A DNA stretch of 64,000 nt from Saccharothrix ecbatanensis. GTDB taxonomy: Bacteria > Actinomycetota > Actinomycetes > Mycobacteriales > Pseudonocardiaceae. Below the pieces are notes generated by a model. The model was given only the letters and a program-made list of their open reading frames with translations, did not search any database and was not told where the DNA came from. Made by a program: the position numbers and the translations under genes. How positions within the stretch are numbered: the first letter of the stretch is position 1; every line of letters begins with the position of its first letter. The DNA lies in NCBI RefSeq assembly GCF_014205015.1, contig NZ_JACHMO010000001.1, positions 5,704,001 to 5,768,000 on the forward strand, given 5' to 3'. This document shows, piece by piece, positions 28,699-36,746 of the stretch.

Positions 28699-29913
28699 TC
28701 AGGCGGGGATCGGGGTGGGGTCGGTGTCACGGGTGATGCCCACGTCGCCCCTGGTCAGCGTGGCGAACAGGATCACGGCCAGCACGGTCGCGGACGCCAT
28801 CACGGTCACCATCGGCAGCACGCTCGCCGACCCGCCCGCACCGACCAGCGGCGCCATCAGGCCACCGACCAGGAACGTCGTCACACCCAGGACGGCCGAC
28901 GCGCTGCCCGCCGCCTCCGGGTGCCGGGACATCGCCAGCGTCGAGGCGTTCGGCATGAGCAGGCCGACGCTCATCGTCAGCAGGAACAACGGCGGCAGGA
29001 ACGTCACCAGGCCGCCACCCACCAGACCGCCGATGAGCAGACCCACCCCGCCGGTCGCACAGCCCGCCATGCCGATCTTGAGCAGTGGACGCGGCATGAC
29101 GCGGCCGGTCAGCGCGGTGTTGAGCAGGCCGGCCAGCAGCACCGCCACCGAGTTCAGCGCGAACACCAGGCTGAACTGCTGCGGCGTGAGCCCGTACACG
29201 TTCTGCAACGTGAACGACCCGCCGGCGACGTACGCCAGCAGCGCACCAAGGGCCAACGCCGACGCCAGCGCGTAGCCGAGGAACTTGCGGTCGGCGAGCA
29301 GTCCACCGAACACCTTCAACGTGAGCAGCAGGTTCGCCGGACGCCGCTTGCTCTGCGGCAACGTCTCCGGCAGCCCCACGGCCAGGGCGATCAGCAGCAG
29401 CAACCCGAGCACACCGAGCACCACGAACGTCCCGCGCCACGACGTGAACCTCAGCAGCTGGCCGCCGAGCACCGGCGCCAACACCGGCCCCAGGCTGTTG
29501 ACCAGCATCATCAGCGACATGAACCGCGCCATCGCGACACCCTCGAACCGGTCCCGCGCGACCGCCATCGCGATCACGAACCCGGCCGCCACGCCCAGCC
29601 CCTGGAGCAGGCGCAGACCGGCGAACGCGAAGGCGTTGGGCGCGACCGCGCAGATGAGCGAGATCACGACGTAGCTGCCGATCCCGACCAACAGCGGCCG
29701 ACGCCTGCCCCACGAGTCGGACAGCGGTCCCACCACGAGCTGCCCCGCCGACAGACCGAGGATGAACGTCGTCAGCGACAGCTGGATCTGCGACTCGGCC
29801 GCGCCGAACTCCGCCGCGATCGCCGGGAACCCCGGCAGGTACATGTCGATCGACAACGGCCCCAGCAGGCACAGGGACCCCAGCAGCACGACCAGTCGGG
29901 TCCTGTTGTCCAT
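28699..29913 (-). CDS. Bcr/CflA-type drug efflux MFS transporter
   Basis: A 404-aa, 12-TM drug:proton antiporter. TM1 carries LLGPLSIDMYLPGFP, the hallmark of the Bcr/CflA (DHA1) group with the acidic residue in SIDMYLP. Motif A is GPLSDSWGRRRPLLVG, and RLLQGLGVAAGFVIAMAVARD is motif B/C-like around TM4. Likely exports a small drug or metabolite. The ATG at 29913 has GGGGAG at good spacing; the upstream ATG at 29937 overlaps the dyad at 29937-29961. Monocistronic. Confidence 0.9.
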   Translation of the reverse strand: MDNRTRLVVLLGSLCLLGPLSIDMYLPGFPAIAAEFGAAESQIQLSLTTFILGLSAGQLVVGPLSDSWGRRRPLLVGIGSYVVISLICAVAPNAFAFAGLRLLQGLGVAAGFVIAMAVARDRFEGVAMARFMSLMMLVNSLGPVLAPVLGGQLLRFTSWRGTFVVLGVLGLLLLIALAVGLPETLPQSKRRPANLLLTLKVFGGLLADRKFLGYALASALALGALLAYVAGGSFTLQNVYGLTPQQFSLVFALNSVAVLLAGLLNTALTGRVMPRPLLKIGMAGCATGGVGLLIGGLVGGGLVTFLPPLFLLTMSVGLLMPNASTLAMSRHPEAAGSASAVLGVTTFLVGGLMAPLVGAGGSASVLPMVTVMASATVLAVILFATLTRGDVGITRDTDPTPIPA

Positions 29914-29936
29914 TCCGGCACTCCCCCCAGGACTCA

Positions 29937-29961
29937 TTTGTCAAAAGCTTCGCAAGACAAA
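29937..29961. promoter_or_regulatory. Dyad upstream of the drug-efflux gene
   Basis: TTTGTC (29937-29942) and GACAAA (29956-29961) are perfect 6-bp arms 13 nt apart in an AT-rich patch. Position (24 nt before the start) fits an operator for a TetR- or MarR-type regulator, which is not encoded nearby. Confidence 0.45.
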
Positions 29962-30036
29962 CGACCTGAGGAAAGCGATATGTCCGACATCACCCGCCGG
30001 GCGCAAGACTTTCGTCCGCGCGACCCCCGAAAAACG

Positions 30037-30969
30037 TCAGTAACCCTCTGCCCGCAACAGTTCCAGCGCGGCGGCGAGGTCGGCCGGGTACTCGCTGGTG
30101 TACGAAACCCACTGCCCGTCGGCCGGGTGGTGGAAGCCGAGCGTCCGGGCGTGCAGCCACTGCCGGGTCACGCCGAGCCGCTTGGCCAGCGACGGATCGG
30201 CGCCGTAGGTCAGGTCGCCGACGCACGGGTGCCGCAGCGCCGAGAAGTGCACCCGGATCTGGTGCGTGCGGCCGGTTTCCAGGTGCACGTCGAGCAGTGA
30301 CGCGGCCCGGAAGGCCTCCACCACCTCGTAGTGCGTGATGCTGGGCTTGCCGTTGGCCATCACGGCGAACTTGTAGTCGTGCTTCGGGTGCCGGTCGATA
30401 GGGGCGTCGATGGTGCCCTTGATCGGGTCCGGGTGGCCCTGCACGAGCGCGTGGTAGAGCTTGTCGACGGTGCGTTCCTTGAACGCGTGCTTCAACGCCG
30501 AGTAGGCGTGCTCGCTCTTCGCCACCACCATGACGCCGGTCGTGCCGACGTCCAACCGGTGCACGACGCCCTGGCGTTCGGCCGCTCCGGACGTGGCGAT
30601 CCGGATGCCGGCCGCGGCCAGTCCGCCCACCACGGTCGGGCCGGTCCAGCCGGGGCTGGGGTGCACGGCTACGCCGACCGGCTTGTCCACCACGATGATG
30701 TCGTCGTCCTGGTGCAGGATCTCCAGGCCTTCCACCGGCATGACCTGCACCTGGATCGGCCGCTCGGGCTCGGGGAGGGTGACCTCCAGCACCGAGCCCG
30801 CGATCAGCCGGTCCGACTTGCCCGCTGGCTGTCCGTCCAGCAGCACGTCGCCGGACTCGGTCAGCCCGACCACCACCGTGCGGGACAGGCCGAGGAGCTT
30901 GGCCAGACCGGCGTCGACCCTCATCCCGTCCAGACCGTCCGGAACGGGAAGGGTCCTATAGCCGCTCAT
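30037..30969 (-). CDS. rluD: RluD-type 23S rRNA pseudouridine synthase
   Basis: Isomerises uridines in 23S rRNA. The 310-aa protein has an N-terminal S4 RNA-binding domain ([17 protein letters not shown] to about residue 75) and the catalytic domain with the aspartate in [28 protein letters not shown] is the conserved RluA/D motif. In actinobacteria this gene follows lspA, as here. The ATG at 30969 overlaps the stop of a 26-codon ORF (ATGA) and is preceded by GAGGTG. Confidence 0.93.
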   Translation of the reverse strand: MSGYRTLPVPDGLDGMRVDAGLAKLLGLSRTVVVGLTESGDVLLDGQPAGKSDRLIAGSVLEVTLPEPERPIQVQVMPVEGLEILHQDDDIIVVDKPVGVAVHPSPGWTGPTVVGGLAAAGIRIATSGAAERQGVVHRLDVGTTGVMVVAKSEHAYSALKHAFKERTVDKLYHALVQGHPDPIKGTIDAPIDRHPKHDYKFAVMANGKPSITHYEVVEAFRAASLLDVHLETGRTHQIRVHFSALRHPCVGDLTYGADPSLAKRLGVTRQWLHARTLGFHHPADGQWVSYTSEYPADLAAALELLRAEGY

Positions 30970-31046
30970 GCCCGCACCTCGCTGGCGCTCGGTGCGGCAA
31001 GAGCGGCGCGCACTGTGTTGGATGATTCGCTCGCAAGCTCGCTCAT
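30966..31046 (-). CDS. 26-aa bridging ORF between lspA and rluD
   Basis: The ATG overlaps the lspA stop (ATGA) and the TGA overlaps the rluD ATG (ATGA), so the frame exactly spans the gap. The product begins [20 protein letters not shown]; no domain. The DNA starts with the near-palindromic GAGCGAGCTTGCGAGCGA (31044-31027), a REP-like sequence. It may act as a translational relay rather than encode a stable protein. Confidence 0.4.
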   Translation of the reverse strand: MSELASESSNTVRAALAAPSASEVRA

Positions 31047-31624
31047 GCGCCCGCCTTCTTGGCCGCGGGCTTCTCCACGCGCGTACCGTCGTAGTCACGT
31101 TGGAGCAGCGCCATCAGCACGATCACGCCGCCGCCCACGCAGATGGCGGAGTCCGCCACGTTGAACACCGGGAAGAAGTTCCCCCACGGGTCGAGCACCG
31201 AGATGAAGTCGACCACGCCGCCGCGCAACGGGCCGGGACCTCGGAAGACGCGGTCCACGAGGTTGCCCATCGCGCCGCCGAGGACCAGGCCGAGGCCGAT
31301 GGCCCAGCCGACCGACCGCAGCCGGCGCGCGATCCACAGGATGAACCCGACCACGCCGAACGCGATCAGCGCGAGGATCACCGTCCAGCCCTCGGCCAGG
31401 CCGAACGCGGCGCCGGTGTTGCGGATCAGCGGCAGGTAGAGGAGGCCGCCGAACAGCTCGACCGGCTCACGCCCCTCCAGGTGCTCCACCGCGAGGATCT
31501 TGGTGACCAGGTCGACGGCCAACACGAGCGGTGCGATGACGGCCAGCAGGAGGACCCGTCGCTTGGGCAGCGGTGTGTCCGGCTGTTCCGGCGTGTCCGG
31601 CTCGGTGTTGGGATCGGTGCTCAC
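31043..31624 (-). CDS. lspA: Lipoprotein signal peptidase
   Basis: Aspartyl protease that removes signal peptides from prolipoproteins in the membrane. 193 aa with four membrane segments. Catalytic motifs are [10 protein letters not shown] (first Asp) and [11 protein letters not shown] (second Asp); [12 protein letters not shown] is also conserved. The N-terminus is a Pro/Glu/Thr-rich cytoplasmic stretch of about 20 residues. The start is uncertain: the GTG at 31624 follows GACAAT by 6 nt and is preferred; the ATG at 31642 is possible. It follows the SAM-IV-controlled aminotransferase by about 23 nt and may be co-transcribed with it. Confidence 0.92.
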   Translation of the reverse strand: MSTDPNTEPDTPEQPDTPLPKRRVLLLAVIAPLVLAVDLVTKILAVEHLEGREPVELFGGLLYLPLIRNTGAAFGLAEGWTVILALIAFGVVGFILWIARRLRSVGWAIGLGLVLGGAMGNLVDRVFRGPGPLRGGVVDFISVLDPWGNFFPVFNVADSAICVGGGVIVLMALLQRDYDGTRVEKPAAKKAGA

Positions 31625-31647
31625 CGGGCCATTGTCCAGCATGCTGG

Positions 31648-32967
31648 TCAGCGCAGGAACGGCGGGAGCGCGCGCTCGTCGTTCAACGGGGCCCAGCGGC
31701 CGTCGCGGAGTTCGTACTCCCACCGCGAGCCCTCGGTGACGAGCGTGCGCAGCGCGGCCACGAAACGGTCCACGTGCTCTTCGGTCGTGCCCAGGCCGAT
31801 GGACGCCCGCAGCGCGCGCTCGCCGTGCGCAAGACGGTGCACGGCGATGTGAGCGCAGAACGCGCCGTCACGCACGCCGATGCCGTGTTCGGCGGACAGC
31901 GCCGCGGCGAGGTAGCCGACGTCCTGACCGCCGGCGGTGAAGCTCACCACACCCACCCGGTCGTGCTCGGCGCCGAAAAGAGCCAGCTCGTGCACGCCGG
32001 GAACGGTCGCGAGGCCCGCGCGGAGCCTGGCCAGGAGCGCGCGCTCGTGCTCGACGGTCTGCTCCCAGCTCCGACCCAGCACGTCACAGGCCACGGCCAG
32101 GGCGTGCACGCCCACCACGTTCGGCGTGCCGGCCTCGTGCCGCTCGGGCACCGCGGACCAGGCCACGCCCAGCCGGTCGCCGTGGTCCGTGACGCGGGAA
32201 GTCGCCCCGCCGCCCACCAGGTACGGCTCGGCGGCCTGCAACCAGTCGGACCGGCCGACCAGGACACCCGAACCGAACGGCGCGTAGATCTTGTGCCCGG
32301 ACAACACCGTGTAGTCGACGTCGAGCGCGCGCACGTCAACCGGGCGGTGCGGCGCGAGCTGGGCGGCGTCCAGGGCGATCCGGGCGCCGTGCCGACGGGC
32401 CACCCGCGCCAATTCCGCCACCGGCCACACCTCACCGGTGACGTTCGAGGCGCCGGTCACCACGACCAGGCGCGGGCCGACCGGCGCCTCGCGCAACGCC
32501 CGGTCCAGGTCCAACACCGCCGTAGCGGGCGAGGCTGGGGTACGCAGGCGGCGGACGTTCGGACCGCGCCACGGCAGCAGCGCGGCGTGGTGCTCGGTGT
32601 CGAACAGGATCACGGCGGTGTGCTTCGGCACGCTCCTGGCCAGCAGGTTCAGCGCGTCGGTGGTGTTGCGGGTGAACACGACGGCGTCGGTGTCACGGGC
32701 GCCGAGGAACCGGCGGACGGACGTGCGGGCCTGCTCGTAGACCTTGGTGCTGACCTGGGACGCGAAGCCCGCGCCCCGGTGCACGCTGGCGTACCAGGGC
32801 AGCAGCTCGTCCACCGCGTCGCGGACCTGCTCCAGACAGGGCGCGCTGGCCGCGTGGTCGAGGTTCGCGTACTCGACGCGCTCACCGGTCACCAACGGCA
32901 CTCGCAGCGTGGAACCGACGACGCGCGGCAGCGCGGCAACAGAGATTCGGGGAACAGCGACGGTCAT
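31648..32967 (-). CDS. Class V aminotransferase / cysteine desulfurase-like PLP enzyme under SAM-IV control
   Basis: A 439-aa fold-type I PLP enzyme. NLDHAASAP near residue 35 and GAGFASQVSTKVYEQAR resemble SufS/CsdB substrate loops; HH at 126-127 stacks on PLP, D200 (ALDAAQLAPH) binds the ring nitrogen and K226 (LSGHKIYAP) is the Schiff base. A late cysteine in RDGAFCAH may be the desulfurase nucleophile. The leader is a SAM-IV riboswitch, so the gene is repressed when SAM is abundant; this argues for a sulfur-related reaction (desulfurase, cysteine or selenocysteine lyase). The exact substrate is unknown. Confidence 0.82.
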   Translation of the reverse strand: MTVAVPRISVAALPRVVGSTLRVPLVTGERVEYANLDHAASAPCLEQVRDAVDELLPWYASVHRGAGFASQVSTKVYEQARTSVRRFLGARDTDAVVFTRNTTDALNLLARSVPKHTAVILFDTEHHAALLPWRGPNVRRLRTPASPATAVLDLDRALREAPVGPRLVVVTGASNVTGEVWPVAELARVARRHGARIALDAAQLAPHRPVDVRALDVDYTVLSGHKIYAPFGSGVLVGRSDWLQAAEPYLVGGGATSRVTDHGDRLGVAWSAVPERHEAGTPNVVGVHALAVACDVLGRSWEQTVEHERALLARLRAGLATVPGVHELALFGAEHDRVGVVSFTAGGQDVGYLAAALSAEHGIGVRDGAFCAHIAVHRLAHGERALRASIGLGTTEEHVDRFVAALRTLVTEGSRWEYELRDGRWAPLNDERALPPFLR

Positions 32968-32976
32968 GACGTGACG

Positions 32977-33003
32977 CCTCCGGGGTCCGGGACCCCGCCG
33001 GAG
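32977..33003 (-). promoter_or_regulatory. Expression-platform hairpin covering the Shine-Dalgarno sequence
   Basis: On the minus strand CTCC-GGC-GGGGTCC-C-GGACCCC-GGAG folds into a strong stem. The 3' arm ends in GGAGG, about 9 nt before the ATG at 32967. Sequestering this site would give SAM-dependent translational control. Confidence 0.6.
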
Positions 33004-33039
33004 AGGGAGCCCGCGCTTGCCGGGCGCCCTGCGCGCCAG

Positions 33040-33121
33040 GCCAGGTCCTCACCGGGGGCACCCCACCGCGGAGGAGGGTTGCCGGCCAGCAAGCCCGGGC
33101 TTGTCGCTGGCACTCATGACC
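33040..33121 (-). ncRNA. SAM-IV riboswitch aptamer
   Basis: Read on the minus strand the segment begins GGTCATGAGTGCCAGCGACA and includes AAGCCCGGGCTT (P3), GCTGGCCGGCAACCCTCC, CGCGGTGGGGTGCC and the closing GTGAGGACC. GGTC/GACC forms P1 and CCAGC/GCTGG forms P2. This is the consensus of the actinobacterial SAM-IV class, recognised from memory of the family. It lies 73 nt upstream of the class V aminotransferase gene. Confidence 0.88.
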
Positions 33122-33186
33122 TTCACGTCGAAGGTAACCCAGTGCGCCCGCTCACGTCGAGGGCGTTCACATCCTGGGAGACCCGG

Positions 33187-34668
33187 TCACGGCAGACCTA
33201 CATCGCCCTTCCAGCGGGCGAACCGGCCGGCCCGGTCCACGGCCCTGATGCGCTGCTCGGTCGCCGTGCGCATGGCCTCCGTGCACACGACCAGCAGCTG
33301 GTCGTGCTCCTGCAACCGGGTCGTCGGCTGCGGTGTGAAGCCGTCCTTGTCGCGGACGACGAGGCTCACCGACGACCCCGGCGGCAGCCGCAGTTCGGAC
33401 AGGTAGACGCCGTGCAGCTTGGAGCCGCGCTGGATGCGGACCTGGAGGAGTTCCGCGCCCAGCTCGTCCAGCGCCGACGAGTCGACCTGCACTTCCTGCG
33501 CCTCACCGGACTTGACCAGCTTCAGCCACTTGGCGAGCCACGGCAGGGTCGTCCCCTGCACCAGGGTCAGCACCACGACCAGCACGAACACCGCGTCGAC
33601 CAGCTGTTGCGCGCCCGGCACGCCCTGGATCAGCGGGATCAGGGCGAACACGATCGGCACGGCGCCGCGCAGCCCGGACCACGAGATGAACACCTGTTCC
33701 CGCCAGGGCACCCGGAACGGCAGCGCGGCGCACAGCACCGACAGCGGCCGGGCCAGCAGCACCAGCACGGCCCCCGCGACCAGCGCCGGGACCAGCGCGT
33801 CGAGCAGCCGGCCAGGCGACGCGTACAGGCCGAGCAGCACGAACAGGCCGATCTGCGCGATCCAGCCCAGCCCTTCGGCGAACGACAGGGTGTCCGCCCG
33901 GTGCGGCAGCCGGGCGTTGCCGAGCACCAGGGCGGCGATGTAGACGGCGAGGAAGCCGGACGCGTGCGCGAGGTCGCCCACGGTGTAGGCGAGCAGGCAC
34001 ACGGCGACCGTGGCCAGCGGGTACAGGCCGGTGGCGGGCAGTGCGGCGCGGCGCAGTCCGATGCCGCCCAGCCAGCCGAGCGCGATGCCGATCACCGCGC
34101 CGGCGATCAGCTCGTAGGCCATCAGCAGCGGCGCGGTCCACGTGATCGGCTCGGGTGCGGCCAGCAGCACGACGGCGATGTACACCGGCGCGTCGTTGAT
34201 GCCGGACTCCAGCTCCAGCGGGCCGATGAGCCGCTTGCCCACGCCCACCCCGCGCAGCACGCTGAACACGGCCGCGGCGTCGGTGGACGACAGCACGGCG
34301 CCCCACAGCAACGCGGTGCGCCAGTCCATGTCCAGCAGGAAGTGCAGCGCGAACCCCGTCACCGCGATGCTCACGCCGACGGACACCGTGGACAGCGCGA
34401 TGCCCAGGCCCAGCGCGGGCCGCACCTCGCTCCACCGGCTGGTGATACCGCCCTCGGTGAGGATCAGCACGAGCGCGGCCGTGCCCAGTGACCGGGTCAG
34501 GTCGGCGTCCTCGAACTCGATGCCGACCACGGCCTCGCCGAGCAGCACGCCGATGCCCAGGTAGAGCAGGAGGGACGGCAACCCGAGCCGGATCGACACC
34601 CTGACCGCGATGACCGAAAGCAGGAGAACCGCGGCGGCGATGCCGAGGAAGCCCGTCACACCGCCCAC
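33187..34668 (-). CDS. CPA1-family potassium (or sodium)/proton antiporter with TrkA-C domain
   Basis: A 493-aa protein. Residues about 1-385 hold 12 membrane helices of the Na+/H+ exchanger fold; SSTDAAAVFSVLRGVGV and ESGINDAPVYIAV carry the acidic ion-binding residues (TD and ND motifs of electroneutral CPA1 members). The C-terminal 100 residues are an RCK-C/TrkA-C domain (ELLQVRIQRGSKLHGVYLSELRLPPG), a ligand-gated regulatory module. The architecture matches NhaP2/CvrA-type K+/H+ antiporters. The GTG at 34668 has GGAGG upstream. The 112 nt before it contain only an 8-bp inverted repeat (GGTGACAC/GTGTCACC, 34722-34765). Confidence 0.88.
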   Translation of the reverse strand: MGGVTGFLGIAAAVLLLSVIAVRVSIRLGLPSLLLYLGIGVLLGEAVVGIEFEDADLTRSLGTAALVLILTEGGITSRWSEVRPALGLGIALSTVSVGVSIAVTGFALHFLLDMDWRTALLWGAVLSSTDAAAVFSVLRGVGVGKRLIGPLELESGINDAPVYIAVVLLAAPEPITWTAPLLMAYELIAGAVIGIALGWLGGIGLRRAALPATGLYPLATVAVCLLAYTVGDLAHASGFLAVYIAALVLGNARLPHRADTLSFAEGLGWIAQIGLFVLLGLYASPGRLLDALVPALVAGAVLVLLARPLSVLCAALPFRVPWREQVFISWSGLRGAVPIVFALIPLIQGVPGAQQLVDAVFVLVVVLTLVQGTTLPWLAKWLKLVKSGEAQEVQVDSSALDELGAELLQVRIQRGSKLHGVYLSELRLPPGSSVSLVVRDKDGFTPQPTTRLQEHDQLLVVCTEAMRTATEQRIRAVDRAGRFARWKGDVGLP

Positions 34669-34780
34669 TCGACCTCCACGCGTCGTTCCCCGCTGTCATC
34701 GACCGTCGGGTCATTCTCCCTGGTGACACCGAGATGGACGAATTCGGAACGCACGGAGTGTCACCGGCCGATGATCACGG

Positions 34781-35062
34781 CTAGCCGTCGAGCAGGCGGG
34801 CCAACACGTCCGCGGCTCCGGCGGGCGCGGGGTCGACCTGGATGACCTTGTCCCGGCCGCGTTCGCCCGCGATGACGTCGACGTCCTGCTTCCGCACGCC
34901 GAACGCCCTGGCCAGCGCCTTCCGCACGGCCTCGTTCGCCTTGCCTTCCACGGCGGGCGCGGCGACCGCGACGACGAGCGCGTCGTCACCCCACCGGCCG
35001 CCGACGGCCTCCCGCTTCGCACCCGGCTTCACCCGAATGGTGAACCTGAACACGTCAGGCAC
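34781..35062 (-). CDS. DUF167 (YggU-family) protein
   Basis: A 93-aa protein of the conserved YggU/DUF167 family: RFTIRVKPGAKREAVGG, VAAPAVEGKANEAVRKALARAFGV and VIAGERGRDKVIQV are the three family blocks. The fold is known but the function is not. The GTG start overlaps the stop of the upstream TetR gene by 8 nt, so it is translated from the same mRNA. Confidence 0.9.
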   Translation of the reverse strand: MPDVFRFTIRVKPGAKREAVGGRWGDDALVVAVAAPAVEGKANEAVRKALARAFGVRKQDVDVIAGERGRDKVIQVDPAPAGAADVLARLLDG

Positions 35063-35603
35063 GGTGCGTCATGACAGCCAGCGTCTCCTCCAGCAACGCG
35101 CGCCGCGCCTTGACCAGGTCCGGCGCGGACGACAGCAGCTGGGCCTGCCCGAGGTAGACCGAGTACGCCAGGACGGCCCGCTGGTGCGCCTGCTCGGCGG
35201 TGAAGCCGAGTTCGCCGAACAGGTCCTGCAGGTAGCCGATGCGGCGGTCCGTGACGCGGCGCAGGACGGGTGCCACGACCGGGTCGTCCTTGGCCGCGAG
35301 CAGGGCCAGCTCGACCGCGCCGTCCTCCACGTCCTCCAGCACCTTGCCGAACAGCACCCGCAGCTTCTCCAGCGGGTCCGGCACCGACTCGACGATCTCG
35401 ATCACGGCCTCGGTGTGCCGGCGTTCCCAGCGTTCGAGGGTGGCTTTGAGCAGGGCCTCCCGGTTGGGGAAGTGCCAGTAGGCGCTGCCCTTGGTCGCGC
35501 CGAGCCGCGCCGCGAGCGGTTCCACCGCGACCGCCGCCACCCCGCCCTCGGCCAAAGCACGGAGAGCCACCCCGGTCCAGTCGTCCTGCGTCCGCCTTGC
35601 CAC
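35055..35603 (-). CDS. TetR-family regulator
   Basis: A 182-aa repressor. The N-terminal helix-turn-helix (GVALRALAEGGVAAVAVEPL, then AARLGATKGSAYWHFPNREALL) is clearly TetR; the C-terminal domain ends in helices typical of TetR dimerisation. The GTG at 35603 (VARRTQDDW) is used; the open frame extends upstream across the operator and is not coding. It faces an SRPBCC-domain gene across a 43-bp dyad, so autoregulation plus control of that gene is likely. Co-transcribed with the DUF167 gene. Confidence 0.88.
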   Translation of the reverse strand: MARRTQDDWTGVALRALAEGGVAAVAVEPLAARLGATKGSAYWHFPNREALLKATLERWERRHTEAVIEIVESVPDPLEKLRVLFGKVLEDVEDGAVELALLAAKDDPVVAPVLRRVTDRRIGYLQDLFGELGFTAEQAHQRAVLAYSVYLGQAQLLSSAPDLVKARRALLEETLAVMTHRA

Positions 35604-35607
35604 GGCT

Positions 35608-35650
35608 CCATACGCTACCGTACGGTCGCTTACCATACGGTAGCGTATGG
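35608..35650. promoter_or_regulatory. Large TetR operator between divergent genes
   Basis: CCATACGCTACCGTA (35608-35622) and TACGGTAGCGTATGG (35636-35650) are perfect 15-bp arms around 13 nt. Inside are smaller dyads ACCGTACGGT and ACCATACGGT, so two dimers may bind. It lies 5 bp from the TetR start and 9 bp before the SRPBCC start. Confidence 0.8.
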
Positions 35651-35658
35651 AGGTTGTG

Positions 35659-36117
35659 ATGATCGAGAACGTGCACGTCCGGCAGATCCCCGACAGCGCG
35701 GAAGTGATCGACAGAATCGTGGAGCTGTGGCCCGGGGCCTGGCCCCCGCTGGTCCTCGACCGGCCGCTGGGCGTCGGCGCGAAGGGCGGGCACGCGTTCA
35801 TCCGCTACAGCTGCACCGACCACGTCCCCGGTCAACGGGTCGAGTTCACGTTCGCGCCGAGCTTCGGGCTGGTCGGGACGCACGTGCTGGAAGCGGTGCC
35901 GGGTGGCTTGAAGCACACGATCGCCGCTCGGACGCGCGGCCTGATGCGGTTGGGGTGGCCGCTGGCGGTGCGGTGGCTGCACGACGCGCTCATCGAGGAC
36001 CTGCTGGACAACGCCGCCCGCGCGCTCGGCCACCCGCCCGTTCACCGGGCCAGGTGGTCTCCGTGGGTCCGCTTGATGCGCACGGCGACCGAGAGGAGCG
36101 TGAAGCAACCCGCTTGA
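35659..36117 (+). CDS. SRPBCC/START-like domain protein
   Basis: A 152-aa single-domain protein starting MIENVHVRQIPDSAEVIDRI, with a strand-rich body (GHAFIRYSCTDHVPGQRVEF; THVLEAVPGGLKHTIAARTR) and a long C-terminal helix (ALIEDLLDNAARALG), the pattern of polyketide-cyclase/SRPBCC ligand-binding proteins. It would bind a hydrophobic ligand; none is known. The ATG at 35659 has GGAGG five bases upstream, better than the ATG at 35647 inside the operator. Likely repressed by the divergent TetR. Confidence 0.7.
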   Translation: MIENVHVRQIPDSAEVIDRIVELWPGAWPPLVLDRPLGVGAKGGHAFIRYSCTDHVPGQRVEFTFAPSFGLVGTHVLEAVPGGLKHTIAARTRGLMRLGWPLAVRWLHDALIEDLLDNAARALGHPPVHRARWSPWVRLMRTATERSVKQPA

Positions 36118-36185
36118 CCGGATTTCCTCCACAACCCCCGGTCTCGTCCGTCTACCCGGTACCGGGACCAGAGGGGGGAGGGTTC

Positions 36186-36746
36186 GTGACGCCGGAGGAT
36201 CCCGACGACCACGCGGCCACCTTCAGCGACTTCTACCACCGGGAGCGCACGCGGTTGTTCCGCTTCGCGGCGGTGATGTCGCCTCATCTGGACCACGAGT
36301 CCGCGGTGCAGGAGGCGTTCGTCGGCGCGTGGCGGAACTGGCCGGTGATCGCCCCGCCGTCGAGACGTGCTTGGCTGGTGAAGACGATCCGCAACCAGCT
36401 GGTGGACCAGGCCCGCCGGCGGGAGCGGCCGGGCGACCTGACCGACGAGGTCGTCGCCCGGCAGCGCGGCACGTACCGGATCCTGGTGCCGAGGCAGCGG
36501 GACGCCGAGACGTGGCACGAGCTGATCAGCACGCTGGCGGCCGTGGTGAACCTGCCGGACCACCTGCGCACGGCGTTGGCGCTGCGGTTCTGGGACTTCG
36601 GCGACGACGAGATCGCCGACGTGCTGGGCTGCCGGCGCGAGTCGGTGCGCCGGTACGTGTCGCAGGCGCGGGCGGAGATCAGCGAGCGGGTCGGCAACGA
36701 GGGGCGACGGGCGCGGGGCTCCCAGCGCGGGAAGGAGACGTCGTGA
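36186..36746 (+). CDS. ECF-type RNA polymerase sigma factor (first of a pair)
   Basis: A 186-aa group IV sigma factor. Region 2: FSDFYHRERTRLFRFAAVM, ESAVQEAFVGAWRNW and AWLVKTIRNQLVDQARRRER. Region 4: NLPDHLRTALALRFWDFGDD followed by the helix-turn-helix EIADVLGCRRESVRRYVSQA. No anti-sigma gene follows; instead the stop overlaps the start of a second sigma gene (GTGA). The GTG at 36186 follows GGGGGGAGG. A 12-bp palindrome CCCGGTACCGGG (36155-36166) lies upstream and may be part of its control. Confidence 0.88.
   Translation: MTPEDPDDHAATFSDFYHRERTRLFRFAAVMSPHLDHESAVQEAFVGAWRNWPVIAPPSRRAWLVKTIRNQLVDQARRRERPGDLTDEVVARQRGTYRILVPRQRDAETWHELISTLAAVVNLPDHLRTALALRFWDFGDDEIADVLGCRRESVRRYVSQARAEISERVGNEGRRARGSQRGKETS

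Noticed and set aside
31573..34491. Long plus-strand open frame antisense to the aminotransferase and antiporter genes
   Set aside because: It runs through the SAM-IV riboswitch and opposite clear genes; composition is non-protein-like.
34722..34765. GGTGACAC/GTGTCACC inverted repeat upstream of the antiporter, considered as a riboswitch
   Set aside because: Only one 8-bp stem with a 28-nt loop; no conserved aptamer core such as that of ydaO could be found.
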